The notes under the pieces: generated by a model
Told to the model about the DNA's origin: nothing
Database searches by the model: none
Seen by the model: only the letters and a program-made list of their open reading frames with translations
Translations under genes and position numbers: made by a program
Shown: positions 11,656 to 23,035 of the stretch, piece by piece
How positions within the stretch are numbered: the stretch's first letter is position 1
Layout: the number at the start of each line of letters is the position of its first letter
Assembly: GCA_014529385.2 (NCBI GenBank)
Contig: CM043950.1
Span: forward strand, 151,530,945 to 151,594,944
DNA length: 64,000 bases
Source: Adiantum capillus-veneris
Taxonomy: Eukaryota > Streptophyta > Polypodiopsida > Polypodiales > Pteridaceae
Reading direction: 5' to 3'

Positions 11656-11806
11656 GCGCCGAAAAACTCAGATCTGAGATCTGAGTTTTTGGGCGCGCTC
11701 GGTTATTTTTTTTACCCCAGTGAGCGTCGCTATGAGCGTCGCTATGAGCGTCGCAAATTTCTTTGTAAATTTGCGACGCTCATAGCGACGCTTATAGCGA
11801 CGCCGG
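11656..11806. repeat. CACTA-1 right subterminal inverted repeats
   Basis: AAAAACTCAGATCT and its complement form a compact palindrome at 11660-11691. Then GAGCGTCGCTAT repeats and their inverted copies flank the core GTCGCAAATTT...AAATTTGCGAC, centred near 11763. Further GCGTCGC units occur up to the terminus. The same arrangement, shorter, ends CACTA-2. Confidence 0.85.
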
Positions 11807-11869
11807 GATTTTTTTTTTTGAGCGTCGCTGTGTGAGCGTCGCTAATGTGAAGAGCCTCTTGTAGTGCGA

Positions 11870-12262
11870 TGCTACAATTGAGGTATTCCCTGCTCTAAGG
11901 TGGGTATGCTATTTCCTTTTTTTTTTTGCTAGATTGGTAGCCGCATGGAGAGCACGATTCAAATTGAAAAGGCGTGGACGACGGAAGAGAATTTGATTTT
12001 ATCATTAGAGTAGTTCTGTTTTGTACTTAAATTTCTTATAATATCACAATTGTAAGTTCAAGCATATGGTTGTATCAAATTTTGGCAATACACATTATCT
12101 TACAGTCGTAGTGATGTGTTTTTAGAGTTAAATGATTGTAATTTAATTTGAAAGTTTTTTATAACTTCTTGTTATTTCTGTTACTTTATGAAAATTATTT
12201 AATATTTTAATTATTGTTATTAATTTTTTTTGGGAGGGGGGGAGGGGGGGGGGGGCGCGTGC
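11870..12262. other. A/T-rich intergenic stretch, no gene seen
   Basis: The first 50 bases continue the family U copy A frame on the far side of CACTA-1. The rest is A/T-rich without a supported gene, and ends in a G-rich tract at 12230-12256 like the one preceding copies A and C of family U. Confidence 0.5.
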
Positions 12263-12270
12263 TATATAAA
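12263..12270 (+). promoter_or_regulatory. TATA box of family U copy B
   Basis: TATATAAA within GCTATATAAAGCC lies 103 bases before the ATG at 12373. The following leader (CCTAAACCCTACCATTTTCA) resembles that after the TATA box at 48771 in copy C (CCTCATTTTACCATTTTCAT), so the promoter appears conserved between the copies. Confidence 0.6.
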
Positions 12271-12372
12271 GCCTCCTAAACCCTACCATTTTCACAATTC
12301 ACCTACATAGCCTGTTCCCACTCTCATTTGAGCTCTAGCACTCTTTGCATTCCTACCTTAACAGCTAGCATT

Positions 12373-12861
12373 ATGGCATCCTCCCCCACCCCTCCCGAAG
12401 CCACGGCGTTACAACGCTTCCAAGCGTTTTTACAAACAACCGAGTGGCAAGATCGTGACGATCTTCACAATTTCTTCACCCAATTCCCTGATGTGAACAC
12501 AACTATTCACCTAAACAGCCAATCTTTTCAGCCTATCTTGAAATTTTTTGAATTATACATCGACAAGTATGCTGTACCAATTGTCGGAGAAGGGGAATTG
12601 TGGATTCCATGCGATTTGCTTCGCTACATACACAAAGGCGATTGGCCTTTCACCCAGTGGCTTCAGCGATTTTGTGTAATTGCGGGTGAGGCAGGTCAGT
12701 ACATTGAAGATTCACGTTTGAAAAAGAATAAGGTCGGCACCCAGTTTCTAAGTCGCTTGGCGACTTTTGTGTTTCTTCTTGCGGAGGATCCTGAAAGATC
12801 TGAGGTGAGTTTGCCCCATTTGCACTCTAACCCAAACATTGGCAAAATACTTATGGTGTAA
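12373..12861 (+). pseudogene. Uncharacterised family U copy B, N-terminal domain
   Basis: An open frame also starts at 12328, but ATG 12373 (MASSPTPPEA) aligns with the start in copy C. The first 144 residues align along their length with copy C: LHNFFTQFPDVNTTIHLNSQ against LHAFFTTQPDLETTLTLHSQ, then YIHKGDWPFTQWLQRF against HIYKRDMPFHQRLTRF. After GATCTGAG a GTGAGT at 12805 is a likely splice donor; read through, the frame stops at 12861. No downstream exon was found before unrelated sequence. Composition is ordinary and soluble, with no signal peptide or membrane segment. I do not recognise the family. It may be a host gene family or cargo of an unrecognised element. Confidence 0.5.
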
Positions 12862-12998
12862 GAGGATGAAAGAAGGTGTACATACGTTTAATAAAACACA
12901 CACCTAAGTATAAATATTTAAATAAAATACCAGAATAATTATAAAAATCCCTATATTTAGGCCATATATATAATACAATATTTACACACAAATGGACC

Positions 12999-13049
<51 letters not shown>

Positions 13050-14585
13050 GCTCAACTAGCCCAGTGACTAGCTAGCTGAGGGTTTTTAAGGAGATATGGA
13101 AAAAGTCCCGTAACTCACACACCCCTATGTACAGTGAAATGGTAGGGATAGCCATAGTGTTTGGGTGAATTTGGTAGGGTGGGGTAGCTTACTATGGCAA
13201 TTACAGAGAGCCGAAAAACGGCTATCACCAGAAGACCCTGGTTTAGATCTAAATGTTTTCTTGGGTAATTGAAAGCCTTCTGCATCCACAGGTCGTTTCC
13301 CCTTTTCCATGGGCCTTGGATTTTTGGAGGTAGATGGTGAGGATGTTGCCTGGTTCGCTGCATGATATAGTGTTTTCTTGCTGTTTTGTAAGGTTGATTC
13401 GTAGTTGCCTGGGGGGACAACATATTCTGGTGAGGCAGTTGGTGTAGATGGTGGGGCATTCTTTCCAGCTTGATAGCGGGAAAAAGAGCAGTGCAATCGG
13501 GTGGCCTCTGTACTCGTGCACACTCCACAAACCACGCCTCATGCAAACAAGCAAAGAACAAAACAAAGGGGGCACCACCCTAAATTAAGAGGTTTAGGGA
13601 CCTCACACATAGTGCACATAGGCAAGTGAGACTTCTGGCATTATGATGGCATCAAAACATATGGCAAAACACATAGAAACGAAGCTTAGGGACATTATGT
13701 AGCATATATATACACAAGACATCAGCTTAACAATACAACGGCATCTGATCATACATAACAAGGATATAGAGAAGCAAGCCAAGGATGGCATATCCCTTCT
13801 CAAAAAAACAATCAACCCAGCAAGTAGGTATGATCCTACTAGCAACACATCAATACCTTAGAGAATGATGGCGAGGATGGTGGCCATGGAGCATGAGAGA
13901 AGACTCCTTATTAAGGTTTTAGGGCTAGTAATGTAGCATACTAGAGGGAGAGAGAGAGAGAGAGGGAGAGAGAGTAGAGCTCCATCCATAGCTCCTCGTT
14001 GTGAGCAATGTCGTCATAGCTTCGTTGCTTGGTGAAGTGGGTGAAGTGTTGGTTTTGAGTGAGAGAAGGCCTCCTTATATAGGTTTCTGAGAGGGTTTAG
14101 GATTAGGGATAAACATGCTTCAATCCGTTGATTGGGGTTACTTTTTGCTTAGGGTGGTCAACAGATTGAGGTCACCTGATATGTCACCATCAAGATATTC
14201 TCTAGAGTGATGTGAGAGGGGAGAGTAAATGCTGATTTTTCTGATTGTGACACATGGGGATAAGGCCTTGACCAGCATTTAAGAGCAGGTAAGGTGGCTG
14301 TTGAAACTGGAGGTTCTGCACATGTCAGGGGGGGACCTGCGGGGGGGAGGTGGCAGCTGGGTCCTCCTGAATATCAAATTCTCAAAAAATCCTCAACCAT
14401 GGCTTCTTTTGACATGCGTTCTTTGAAACAATCAGCAATGTCTCTTTTCAACTCAAAAGTCTTTATCCCTGTTGACTCACCTTTACCATAAGATTTTCCC
14501 CTTTTCTCCTCCTGTAACTGCATTGTTGATGCCGAATCACTGCTTCTAGTAACATTGAACTGTTACCTACCAAATACTTATGGTG
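12862..14585. other. Intergenic, AT and GA microsatellites, weak ORF
   Basis: Holds an AT run at about 13003-13044 and a GA run at about 13930-13974. A minus-strand open stretch (13578-13115) has a Pro/Ser-rich segment and GFQLPKKTFRSKPGS. This vaguely resembles the tail of a LINE or gag first ORF, but I cannot assign it. A hydrophobic minus-strand frame at 13848-13603 is not supported as a gene. Nothing else was recognised. Confidence 0.5.
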
Positions 14586-14727
14586 CAGTAAAAAATATTT
14601 ACCATGGGTAAGAAAAGTTAATGTAGGTAAAAAGTGATTTGTATTTACCATGTAGGTGAAAAATATTTACTGTAGGTAAAAAATATTTATTGTGGTAAAA
14701 AATATTTACTGTCGGTAAAAAAGTGAA
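14586..14727. repeat. Short tandem array of GGTAAAAAATATTTACTG units
   Basis: Imperfect copies of GTAAAAAATATTTAC(T/C)(G/A) recur roughly every 17-30 bases. The unit is partly self-complementary (GTAAA...TTTAC). It lies in noncoding sequence left of gypsy-1. Function unknown. Confidence 0.65.
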
Positions 14728-15339
14728 AACGGAGTATGCTGTGCTATGAGTCCACACGAACATCCTCGTGTAAATTTCACTAGAAATTCACACCTAGAAT
14801 GGGCTATTCTGTAAGATATAGATTGTAGGCATGCATAAGAGCTCGTTGCCACGTATCTTCTGTCCATGGCACTTTTTACTCTTTGGTGCTTGTGAAGTAG
14901 ATTTTTCTTCTCTTTCGAGATCCTTTGGACTAGAGTATCCTCATCTCCCCAACAAGTGACTGTGCCTTTATTGCATCTTCAGAAGGGGTCCTAAAAACCA
15001 TGCATTATATAGCCCTCCCCCTTAAGCTAGAGGTATTTGATGCTTCTAGCTGTAGGTTGTGCTACAATAGGGTTCTCTTGAATTTTTACCCACCTGGTAC
15101 CAATTGAATTTGCCATGTTACTGCTTTCTTGGATGATGCACCCTGTTTAGTCCTTTCTGATGAATAATTGTATCCATCCATGACTAACAACTGGTCTCGT
15201 AGACCCTTGAAAGCCATACCCCATCCATTGTCAATATCCGCTTTCACTGGTAGCATTCTCTTTTTTTCTTTTTTTCTTCTCTTTTTTTGTCTTCTCTTTT
15301 TTTTTTTTTTTTGAAACGACTATGTACATGATTGTTACC
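14728..15339. other. Probable 3' end region of gypsy-1, LTR not resolved
   Basis: A polypyrimidine run CCCTCCCCCTT at about 15012-15022 would be a polypurine tract on the minus strand, as expected next to a 3' LTR of gypsy-1. I could not find a matching LTR on the far side of the element. A T-rich stretch is at 15260-15313. No gene seen. Confidence 0.35.
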
Positions 15340-16311
15340 TTAGTTGGAGCTCGAATATGATGAGCTCTCCTCTGAACCATCCTTAGCATTGATTTCACTA
15401 GCATATGGCTGTGAAAGACGACATTGGTAGGCCTTCAATCGCCAACCATTTACCCGGGTCTGATGTACCTTACCATCTAGGTCACCTAGTTGGTAACTAC
15501 CATTTAAGAACCTCTGTATCACTACAAAAGGGCCTTCCCACTTAAGCAAGAACTTACCATCCTTCCTGGGATCAAAGCGATTGTCGTATCTGAGCACTAA
15601 AGAACCTTCCTTGATACCTTTCTTGACAAGGTTGCGATTGAACTTCTTTCGTTTCTTCTCTTCCTCGGCTGCATAGTACTTCACTGCTGACTCTCGATCT
15701 AGCCCTAACCTCTCCAAATCGATGATTCTTCCTTCCACCTGCTTCTCTTGACTATCCTCTTGATGTGCTTTTAGAACTCGGAGGCTCGCTAGCTCCACTT
15801 CTATAGGCAATAGTGCCTCTTGACCGTAAACCAAGTGAAAAGGTGTATACCCCAAGGATGTTTTAAAGGATGTTATGTAGGCCCAAAGTGCTGCATCTAG
15901 GTGTTTGTCCCATGCCTTAGGATGTAAATGCACTTGCTTAGTGATGATTTTACATATAAGACCATTTACCTTTTCCACAAGACCATTGCACTGAGGGTAG
16001 TATGGTGTAGAGTGCCTGCGCTTGATTTTTAACTTGCTCATCAATTGCCCGACTAAATCAGCTCGAAATCCCGGTCCCCTATCCGAGAGAATCTCCAAAG
16101 GTGTGCCAAAACGGCAACAAAGGCATTCAAAAATGAAATCACTCACGTCCTTGGCTGTGATGCGCTTTGTGGAACGAGCTTCTGCCCATCTGGTCATGTA
16201 CTCCACCCCCATAATGATGTATTCCTTCCCTGATTGAGTGCAAGGTAGTGGCCCTATTGCATCTATCCCCCATTTTTCAAATGGCCCATAGGTTTTGATT
16301 GGATGTTGATT
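15340..16311 (-). pseudogene. gypsy-1 integrase, 5' part lost
   Basis: About 323 residues on the minus strand remain. The integrase core shows GPFEKWGIDAIGPL with the first catalytic Asp, then ILSDRGPGF with the second. PYYPQCNGLVEKVNG carries the catalytic Glu region. A C-terminal part (LVLRYDNRFDPRKDGKFLLKW, then GPFVVIQRF) resembles the gypsy GPY/F module. The zinc-binding HHCC domain and the link to RNase H are absent at the CACTA-2 border (16312). Confidence 0.85.
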
Positions 16312-16538
16312 CACTACAAGAGGCTATTCATATTAGCGACGCTCACACAGCGACGCTCAAAAAAAAAAAGACAATTGTACAACATCATAGGCATAAAGAA
16401 TTGATTGGCAAAAGGAACTGCGGTGACAAATGTAATAATATACATGGTTCAAAAAGACGTATAAAATCCGTCTCATGATACATAAGCTATGAGAAACCCT
16501 AAACTAATGCTATCAAGCTACGGCTAAACTGACGTCGT

Positions 16539-17848
16539 CTAGTCAGACGTCTCATCGCGTCCAAGCGGCGTATCTGTCAGATTCTGCAAAAAAAGACAAT
16601 AAGACAGCTTTCAGTAAGTATAAACATATAACGACATTTATAAAACAATACAAAAATTAGAAAAGAGTAAACCCTAATACTAACCATGCCGCCGCGAGAA
16701 CTGAGAATGTCCATCAGGGCGTTTAAGCCCTTCCTGCCTGCGTACTCGCGCTCGTACGGTGTGGAATCACGTCCTGTCATCGACCACTGTCAAAACATAC
16801 AAAGAATTCATTATGTTAGAATTAAAAAACTCATAAACCCTAAACTATCGAACATAAATAGCAATGCGAAAACACTTACAAAATCGGTCTCAAATGATGC
16901 CCATCCACCGCTCCCCAAGTGGTGCGAGCTCCCTGCCTCTACTCGCGCTCTGGCTGCATCCTTTTGTTGCTTCCACTTGTCGGGATTCTCGCGCGCTGCT
17001 TTCTTCGCATTCTTCCAATCTTCTTTGGCCAGCCAATCTGGCCTGTTCCACCCATGCTTGATTTCTTTTTGCACTTCGGAACGCTTGTGTTTCCAGTATT
17101 CGCGGATTTGAATCTTCATCAGGTCTTCATTGAAGCGCTGATCCCGTGTTGGAACGGGAAACTCATCATGAAGTATGCTGATGACTCTGTTTTTTAAATC
17201 ACTTGGTACTTCACTCCATTTGTTTAGTATGTAGTGTCTAAACAGCTGAGAGCAAACACCACGCATGCGCGAGATCACCTTCTTGCCGTCATCATCCATG
17301 ATGATGCCGACGCTGAAGTCGACGGAGTAAGGCAAGCCCTCTCGCCGGTGACGCGTGAACCTGGGTGTCCCGGCAGGGGTCTCTAGCGGCGTGTCGATGG
17401 GGGTATGGACGTTAGGTGTCTCCACCGGCGTCTGGGCCCCGAAGCGAGGAGTGTCGAGTGGGGTGGCTCCTGGCGGAGTAGGTAGAGGTGTGTAGCTGCT
17501 AGGAACAGTCAGCCGTGCAAAACCTGGCGTAGATCGCGATGCTGTGGCTGGTGTGGGGGCGGGCAAAGAAGGGGAGGGTAAAGAGCCTCGTCGAACACGA
17601 GGCGGTGTGGAGGCATCAGTGGCGGAATCCCCACAACAACCGCCACCGCCACCACTAGAGCGCCTATGTCTAGACGAGTGTGAAGCTCGTCTCGTCGACG
17701 CCGAAGCTTCGGAGCGCGCCGAATGCTCCGAAAGAGAGGGAGATGCAAATGGAGTAGGAACGCGCGATGATGCGCCAGAGCGATGACGCTCCACGTACCA
17801 CTGTCTCTGCTGTGGTGACAAAGAAGAAAGAAACTCCTCATCATCCAT
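16539..17848 (-). CDS. CACTA-2 Transposase_24-like accessory protein
   Basis: Same three-exon structure as in CACTA-1: 17848-16880, 16786-16685 and 16583-16539, with no stop or frameshift seen and identical exon lengths. Substitutions are scattered (for example ISGGIIMDDD becomes FSVGIIMDDD, and the third exon begins NL rather than NP). The preserved frame contrasts with the broken transposase beside it. The role, probably binding of subterminal repeats, is inferred from the superfamily. Confidence 0.75.
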
Positions 17849-18120
17849 ACCTGCATTAAACACACAAATATTTAAACTTAATATTGAATGAATAGAGTAG
17901 ACAATGACGCAAAGACCATTAAATACAATGACGTAATGACGCATATAAATACAATGACGCAATGAATTGAGTGATAGAAGAGGCAAGTCGAAAACTGAGA
18001 ATTTTCAATCAAAAGATGTGAGCGCGAGTAGAAAAGAGCGTTATACACCGTGGAAGGTACTTAGAGAGCCAAAGCTTTTACAACACAGAGCAAAATTGTT
18101 CAAATACAATATTTGTGGCG

Positions 18121-20880
18121 TTAAGAGATCTCTCTCTCATCCTCGCATAACTCAGCATAACTTCCTATATCTATATAAAGCTCTCCGTTTAAACACATAT
18201 CCTCTGTTTCATTTTGTAGCTCCTCTGCATGCACCCCATATAGAGTAGTAGCATCTTGATGCTCGTCTAGCACCACCGCAGCGGCTTCTAATTGAGCATC
18301 TTCTCTGATCTCCTCCATTGATGCCGTTGTGATTGGCACATGGTAGCCTTCATACGTCCTTGCACTACGAGGGGCTACCTCTATGACGTACCAGCAGTTT
18401 GATGTAGACTTTGTAGGATGAAATATTAACTGCCAGAGCCACATAACTTACATGAGAGCTTTCAAGCACATAACTTGTAAAAGGGGGATGTTAACTATTT
18501 ACATACTTACTTGTTCTCAATGCTCGGGTAGTACGAAAGTGTCTCTTAGGTCAGTCCATTTCGTAGTAGAATCCACCTCAAGAAAACCAGAATCTCCTCT
18601 ACGCACAGTAGCGTTGCGACCCTCCATGATTATCTTGAACCATTGCACGTCGAACAAGTCGACAAAAAATCCTCTGTAATCGATCCTCAAAATCTCTTGC
18701 AGCGTGCCGAAGTAAGTGAGTTCCGCCACAACAGGATCTGCATCAGAGGAACGTCGTCGACTAGACTGTTCAAATTTTGCCATGATTCCACAATCTTGAG
18801 TAAAACGCTTTTTGTCGATTCGTTCCACCCTAAAATGTCGACCTTTACACCATGCTGCTGTGTATGACTTATACTACAACGAACAAAGATTATGAGTGGC
18901 CGTTCAAACGTTTAGAAATAAAGTCACTAGCTAGTCGTACATTGCAAACTTACCTTGGTCGCGCAACCCCGAGAGTACTCCCACTCTTCCTCAGTCACTT
19001 CCTCACCGCATTGTTGTGCGCTTTTCAATTGGTTGTGCAACCATCTTAAGCTCATGAAGGTTGGTAGGCTCTCCAGAACCGTCGGATAGTGCATCGGTGG
19101 TCGTCTTCCTTGTCTCCACTCGATTCGTGCCCTTTGTCGCTCTTGCTTTGCATCCTCATATTGTGAAATCCACTTTTGCATCACTGGATATAGATAGTCT
19201 CTTCATACCTGGAGGCAATCCGTCATCGCACATCTCCTTCTGCTCTAACCATGCTTGTGTAGACATCCTTGGTGGCTCTCTTCCCAAAAATCCATCGCGT
19301 AACACATGATTCTCTGGAAGATACGCTTGATGACCTTCGTAGATTTGCTTCTTCAGTGAGGGCGCCCTACGTGCATTGAGTCTAGGTCCACATGTGACAC
19401 ATGCTCTGTATCCGCTTGTTTGAAGCCCTGCATGAATACACATTATAATAGATCAACTATGGGAAAAAACAAGATTTACAGTGTCTGAGTGAGGAGTGTC
19501 AATAGATCACCTTAGCATTCTGTTAGCCCGGGATAGTCATGCATGGTCCACATTAAAAATGCCTCTGATCAAAGCATTCCGTCGTCCTATGTGTCGGCTC
19601 ATATCCACCACCTCTATGCCAATCCACAATTGTTGTAGCTCTTCCAATAGTGGACGAAGATACACATCCACATTCCCCACTTTATATCGCCCTGGCACAA
19701 TCAAGCTTAGCCATAGGTGCCCCTTCTTCGTAGTCAACCACGGGGGAATGTTGTAGTTGACGATGACAACGGGCCATACACTGTAAGATGTTGATCTTTG
19801 ACCAAATGGATTTACGCCATCCATAGCCAGGCTTAAGCGCAAATTTTGAGCTTCCCTGGCAAAATCCGACCATGTTCCATCTATATGTTTCCAGGCTGCG
19901 CAATCTGCAGGAATTCGTAGCACACCATCCGAAGATTTATTCTCCTCATGCCATGATGCTAGGGCGGCCATGGACTTACATTCAAAGAAATGCTTGATGC
20001 GAGGAAGCAGAGGAAAATGTCACAAAACCTTTTGTGGAATTTTTGTCTCGTGGAGATCTACTCGATATCTTTCGGAATCACATTTCGGACACTTCTCCAT
20101 GTCTATGTATTCCCCTCTGAAAAGAATGCAGTCATTAGGACAAGCGTGGATAGAATTGTAATCCATCCCCAAGTTTCGCAAAATCTTTCTTGCTTCATCT
20201 CGAGAATCTGGCATCACATTGTCAGCTGGTAGTATGTGCTCTTTAAGCAATCTACACAACATAAAAATACGATACAGTCATGTAAAAATCTATCAGATCA
20301 TTATACATTTAGAGTTTTATTAAAGTAAACTAATTGTAACAGATCACCTGAAAAGCGCTGTGACGCTAGTGTCACTCCATCCAAACTTTGCCTGCATGTT
20401 GAGAAGAACCAGGAGTGCTTTCAATCTAGACATACGTGCTCCATTATACAATGGCGTATCGGCTTCACTTTTCATATCATCATAGATAAGCCTTCCTGAA
20501 TCCATGATCGTCTCGATCATTTCATCAATCTCGGGCTCAAACATTGCCTCGTTGGGAATGTGCTTTGCATGATCATCCCCGGAGCTGTCAGAGGCTACAT
20601 CTTGTGGCCTCACATATGCTGCTTGACCAAAGCGCCTGCGAACACGTCTATTGGGTTGCAAGATTGCTGCTTGTTGGCCAGTGTCAGAGTCCGACGAGTT
20701 ATAATTGGCAACAACTCGATCTATAATAGATGGATCGAACTCGCCAAATTCGCGAACGTGATGCAAAGAAACACGTCTTGTCCGTCGCACAGCATGCTTG
20801 CATTGATTACAAGGACATAAGACCCTCGTTGAGAGATAGGTGTTTCGGTTGGACGGTCCCACATCCTCGTCACTACTCAT
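18121..20880 (-). pseudogene. CACTA-2 TNP2-like transposase, frameshift and internal deletion
   Basis: Exons matching CACTA-1 are recognisable from MSSDEDVG (20880) to the DUF4216 C-terminus (18121). About 1 kb, equivalent to roughly 7455-8425 of CACTA-1, is missing at about 19187. This removes most of DUF4218 and the end of Transposase_21. One extra T near 19554 (GGCATTTTTAATG against GGTATTCTAATG) shifts the frame before the conserved MWTMHDYPGL. The CGA codon mutated to TGA in CACTA-1 is intact here (19580s). This copy cannot encode a working transposase. Confidence 0.85.
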
Positions 20881-20942
20881 AATGAGGATAAAAATCTTAT
20901 AGCCTGGACAACAAATTTAATATTCTATTGGAATTCTTCGTC

Positions 20943-21020
<78 letters not shown>

Positions 21021-21449
21021 ACCTCATATTCTCTAGTCATGTCCAATCCCCGCACACCTCGGTCTAGAGGTGCACGGAGATCAGAACCACCGGGTTATAA
21101 TCTCGTCTTTATTGGTCAATACCTATATTTGTGGGTACAAGAAATCTACAGACCCACGTCTACATGATACTGCATGTAGTGGACAAAACCCCTTTGCCTC
21201 TTCTCTAGCTGTAGCACTTCACAGCATCTTAACATCTTTTCATAGTAGATCTTTTCACAGCCTCTTCTCTAAACCCTAAACCGTAAGTAATTCTTGCGTG
21301 GACTCGATCTAACGTAAATAAGCGTAAATCTAAAAAAACGTAAATCTAACTAAAAATAAACCTAAATCTAATTTAATGTAAGTCTACATCTAACCTAATC
21401 TTTAACATCTTTTGGGATAGTTTCCTACGACGTTAAAACTCTCTTCTTC

Positions 21450-21487
<38 letters not shown>

Positions 21488-22593
21488 ACCTAAATAAACC
21501 TAAGTCTAATCTAATATAACATAAATCTAAATCTAATGTAAATTATGTTATATTAAAAACAAAGAACTAAACTAACAGGGATTATAAGAACCTTAAAACT
21601 GATTTAACACATAATTTTTCACATAACTCGGCAAGAGTTGGCATTCTCATCACTAAAGATGTGAGAGTTAACTTCCGGCGGTGACACTGCCTCATCTCCA
21701 TCCACATCTGAAGACAACAATTGGCCCTTTATACCGTTCTTGCTCTTGTTACTAACTTTGAAGTTGCTGTTGAATGACTAGAGGTTGTCTAGATGGTCAT
21801 TGTGTCGGGGATGTAGTGACTCTTGCCGCCCTGAAGATCCACCTTCTTCCCTATCTTCTGAAGACATTTCACTAGTACTTTTGGATCGACGGAGCCCACC
21901 ATGAGTGAAGGCAACAATACCCTATATTCCATTGAGTGCTTTCTTCACCCGCTTCATGCAGGCATCGCAGTCTATGGAGACCTAAATCTAATCTAATATA
22001 ACGTAAATCTAAATCTAGCGTAAATAAACGTAAATCTAATTAAAAATAAACCTAAATCTAATCTAATTTAACTTAAATAAACCTAGATCTAATTTAACGT
22101 AAGTCTACATCTAACCTAATCTTTAACGTCTTTTAGGATAGTTTCCTACGACGTTATAACTCTCTTCTTCTTGTGTGTGTGTGCGTGTGTGGATGTGTGT
22201 GCCAATAAAAAGAGATAAATGGTATAACCTTGCTATCACCCATGCCAAGTATGATAGATTGGTTATGCCATTTCCCTCTTGAATAATAGGTCTTGAGTTC
22301 AACTCCTCGTCGGCTAGATCTTTAGGTCTTTTAATTTTAATTAGTTTCCTACGACGTTAAATTAGTTTCTCTCTCTTTCTCTCTCAATGTGTGTGCGTTT
22401 TTTTGTTTATGCATGTTTTCTCTCTCTTTTCCTCTCTCAATGTGTGCGTTTTTTGTTTATGCATGTTCTCTCTCTCTTTTCCTCTCTCAATGTGTGCGTT
22501 TTTTGTTTATGCATGCTCTCTCTCTCTTTTCCTCTCTCAATGTGTGTGTGCATTCTTTGTTTATGTATGTGTGTGTGCGTTTTTGTTTATGTT

Positions 22594-22653
<60 letters not shown>

Positions 22654-22770
22654 AACACTATGTGTGTGTGTGAGAGAGAGAGAGAGGGAGAGAGAAAGAG
22701 GGGAAGGGAACAAGAGAGTGAGGAGAGGGAAGGAGCATACCTGGCTCTCCTTCCTCTCCTCGTGTGTGTG

Positions 22771-22821
<51 letters not shown>

Positions 22822-22913
22822 AGAGCGTTACCTGCTCCTTGCTTGAGGGTGCCGAAAAACTCACATCTGAGATATGAGTTTTTGGCCGCTCTCTGTTATT
22901 TTTTTAAGCCCAG
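20881..22913. other. CACTA-2 5' noncoding region with microsatellites
   Basis: Contains a long CT run (about 20946-21017), a GT run (about 21452-21481) and the same roughly 55-base TGTGTGCGTTTT/TTTATGCATG minisatellite as CACTA-1 (about 22375-22600), followed by CT, GA and GT runs. It is longer than the CACTA-1 equivalent: a block with TAGTTTCCTACGACGTT and CTAAATCTAA words occurs twice. No gene seen. Confidence 0.7.
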
Positions 22914-22976
22914 TCGGCGTCGCTATGAGCGTCGCAAATTTACAAGTAAATTTGCGACGCTCATAGCGACGCCGGG
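22914..22976. repeat. CACTA-2 right subterminal palindrome
   Basis: CGGCGTCGCTATGAGCGTCG, then CAAATTTAC, a 2-base centre, and the inverted copy form a nearly perfect palindrome of about 63 bases. It is a shorter version of the array at 11720-11806. Confidence 0.85.
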
Positions 22977-23035
22977 AATTATTTTTTTTAGCGTCGTTGT
23001 GTGAGCGTCGCTAATATGAATAGCCTCTTGTAGTG

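Larger units (their letters stand above)
4219..11866 (-). mobile_element. CACTA-1, complete CACTA (En/Spm) DNA transposon
   Basis: The element begins CACTACAAGAGG at 4219 and ends CCTCTTGTAGTG at 11866. It is flanked by CGA on both sides (4216-4218 and 11867-11869), the 3-bp target-site duplication expected of CACTA elements. Length is 7648 bases. Both ends carry arrays of GCGTCGCTATAA-like subterminal repeats. It encodes, on the minus strand, a TNP2-like transposase (10118-6390) and a Transposase_24-like protein (6168-4855). The transposase has one nonsense codon, so this copy is probably not autonomous. It inserted into an open frame of family U copy A. Confidence 0.95.
16312..23035 (-). 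mobile_element. CACTA-2, rearranged CACTA element
   Basis: Starts CACTACAAGAGG at 16312 and ends CCTCTTGTAGTG at 23035; length 6724 bases. Flanking triplets differ (ATT left, GAA right), so no target-site duplication remains. The first 38 bases of the left end equal the reverse complement of the right end, with close similarity for about 10 more. The left end then joins sequence that lies about 465 bases inside CACTA-1 (near 4686), so the left subterminal array is missing. Genes correspond to CACTA-1, with a deletion of about 1 kb in the transposase at about 19187. Confidence 0.9.

Noticed and set aside
11190-11684. Long open frames over CT/GT repeats, also at 22387-23004
   Set aside because: All three frames are open because the sequence is low-complexity; the peptides are repeats of Ser/Leu/Cys/Val without family features.
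13603-13848. Hydrophobic minus-strand frame suggesting a small membrane protein
   Set aside because: No homology, promoter or codon support; the composition follows from A/T-rich noncoding sequence.
14728-15022. Defined LTR for gypsy-1
   Set aside because: A polypurine-like tract is present, but no matching sequence could be found right of gag, so no LTR borders are claimed.
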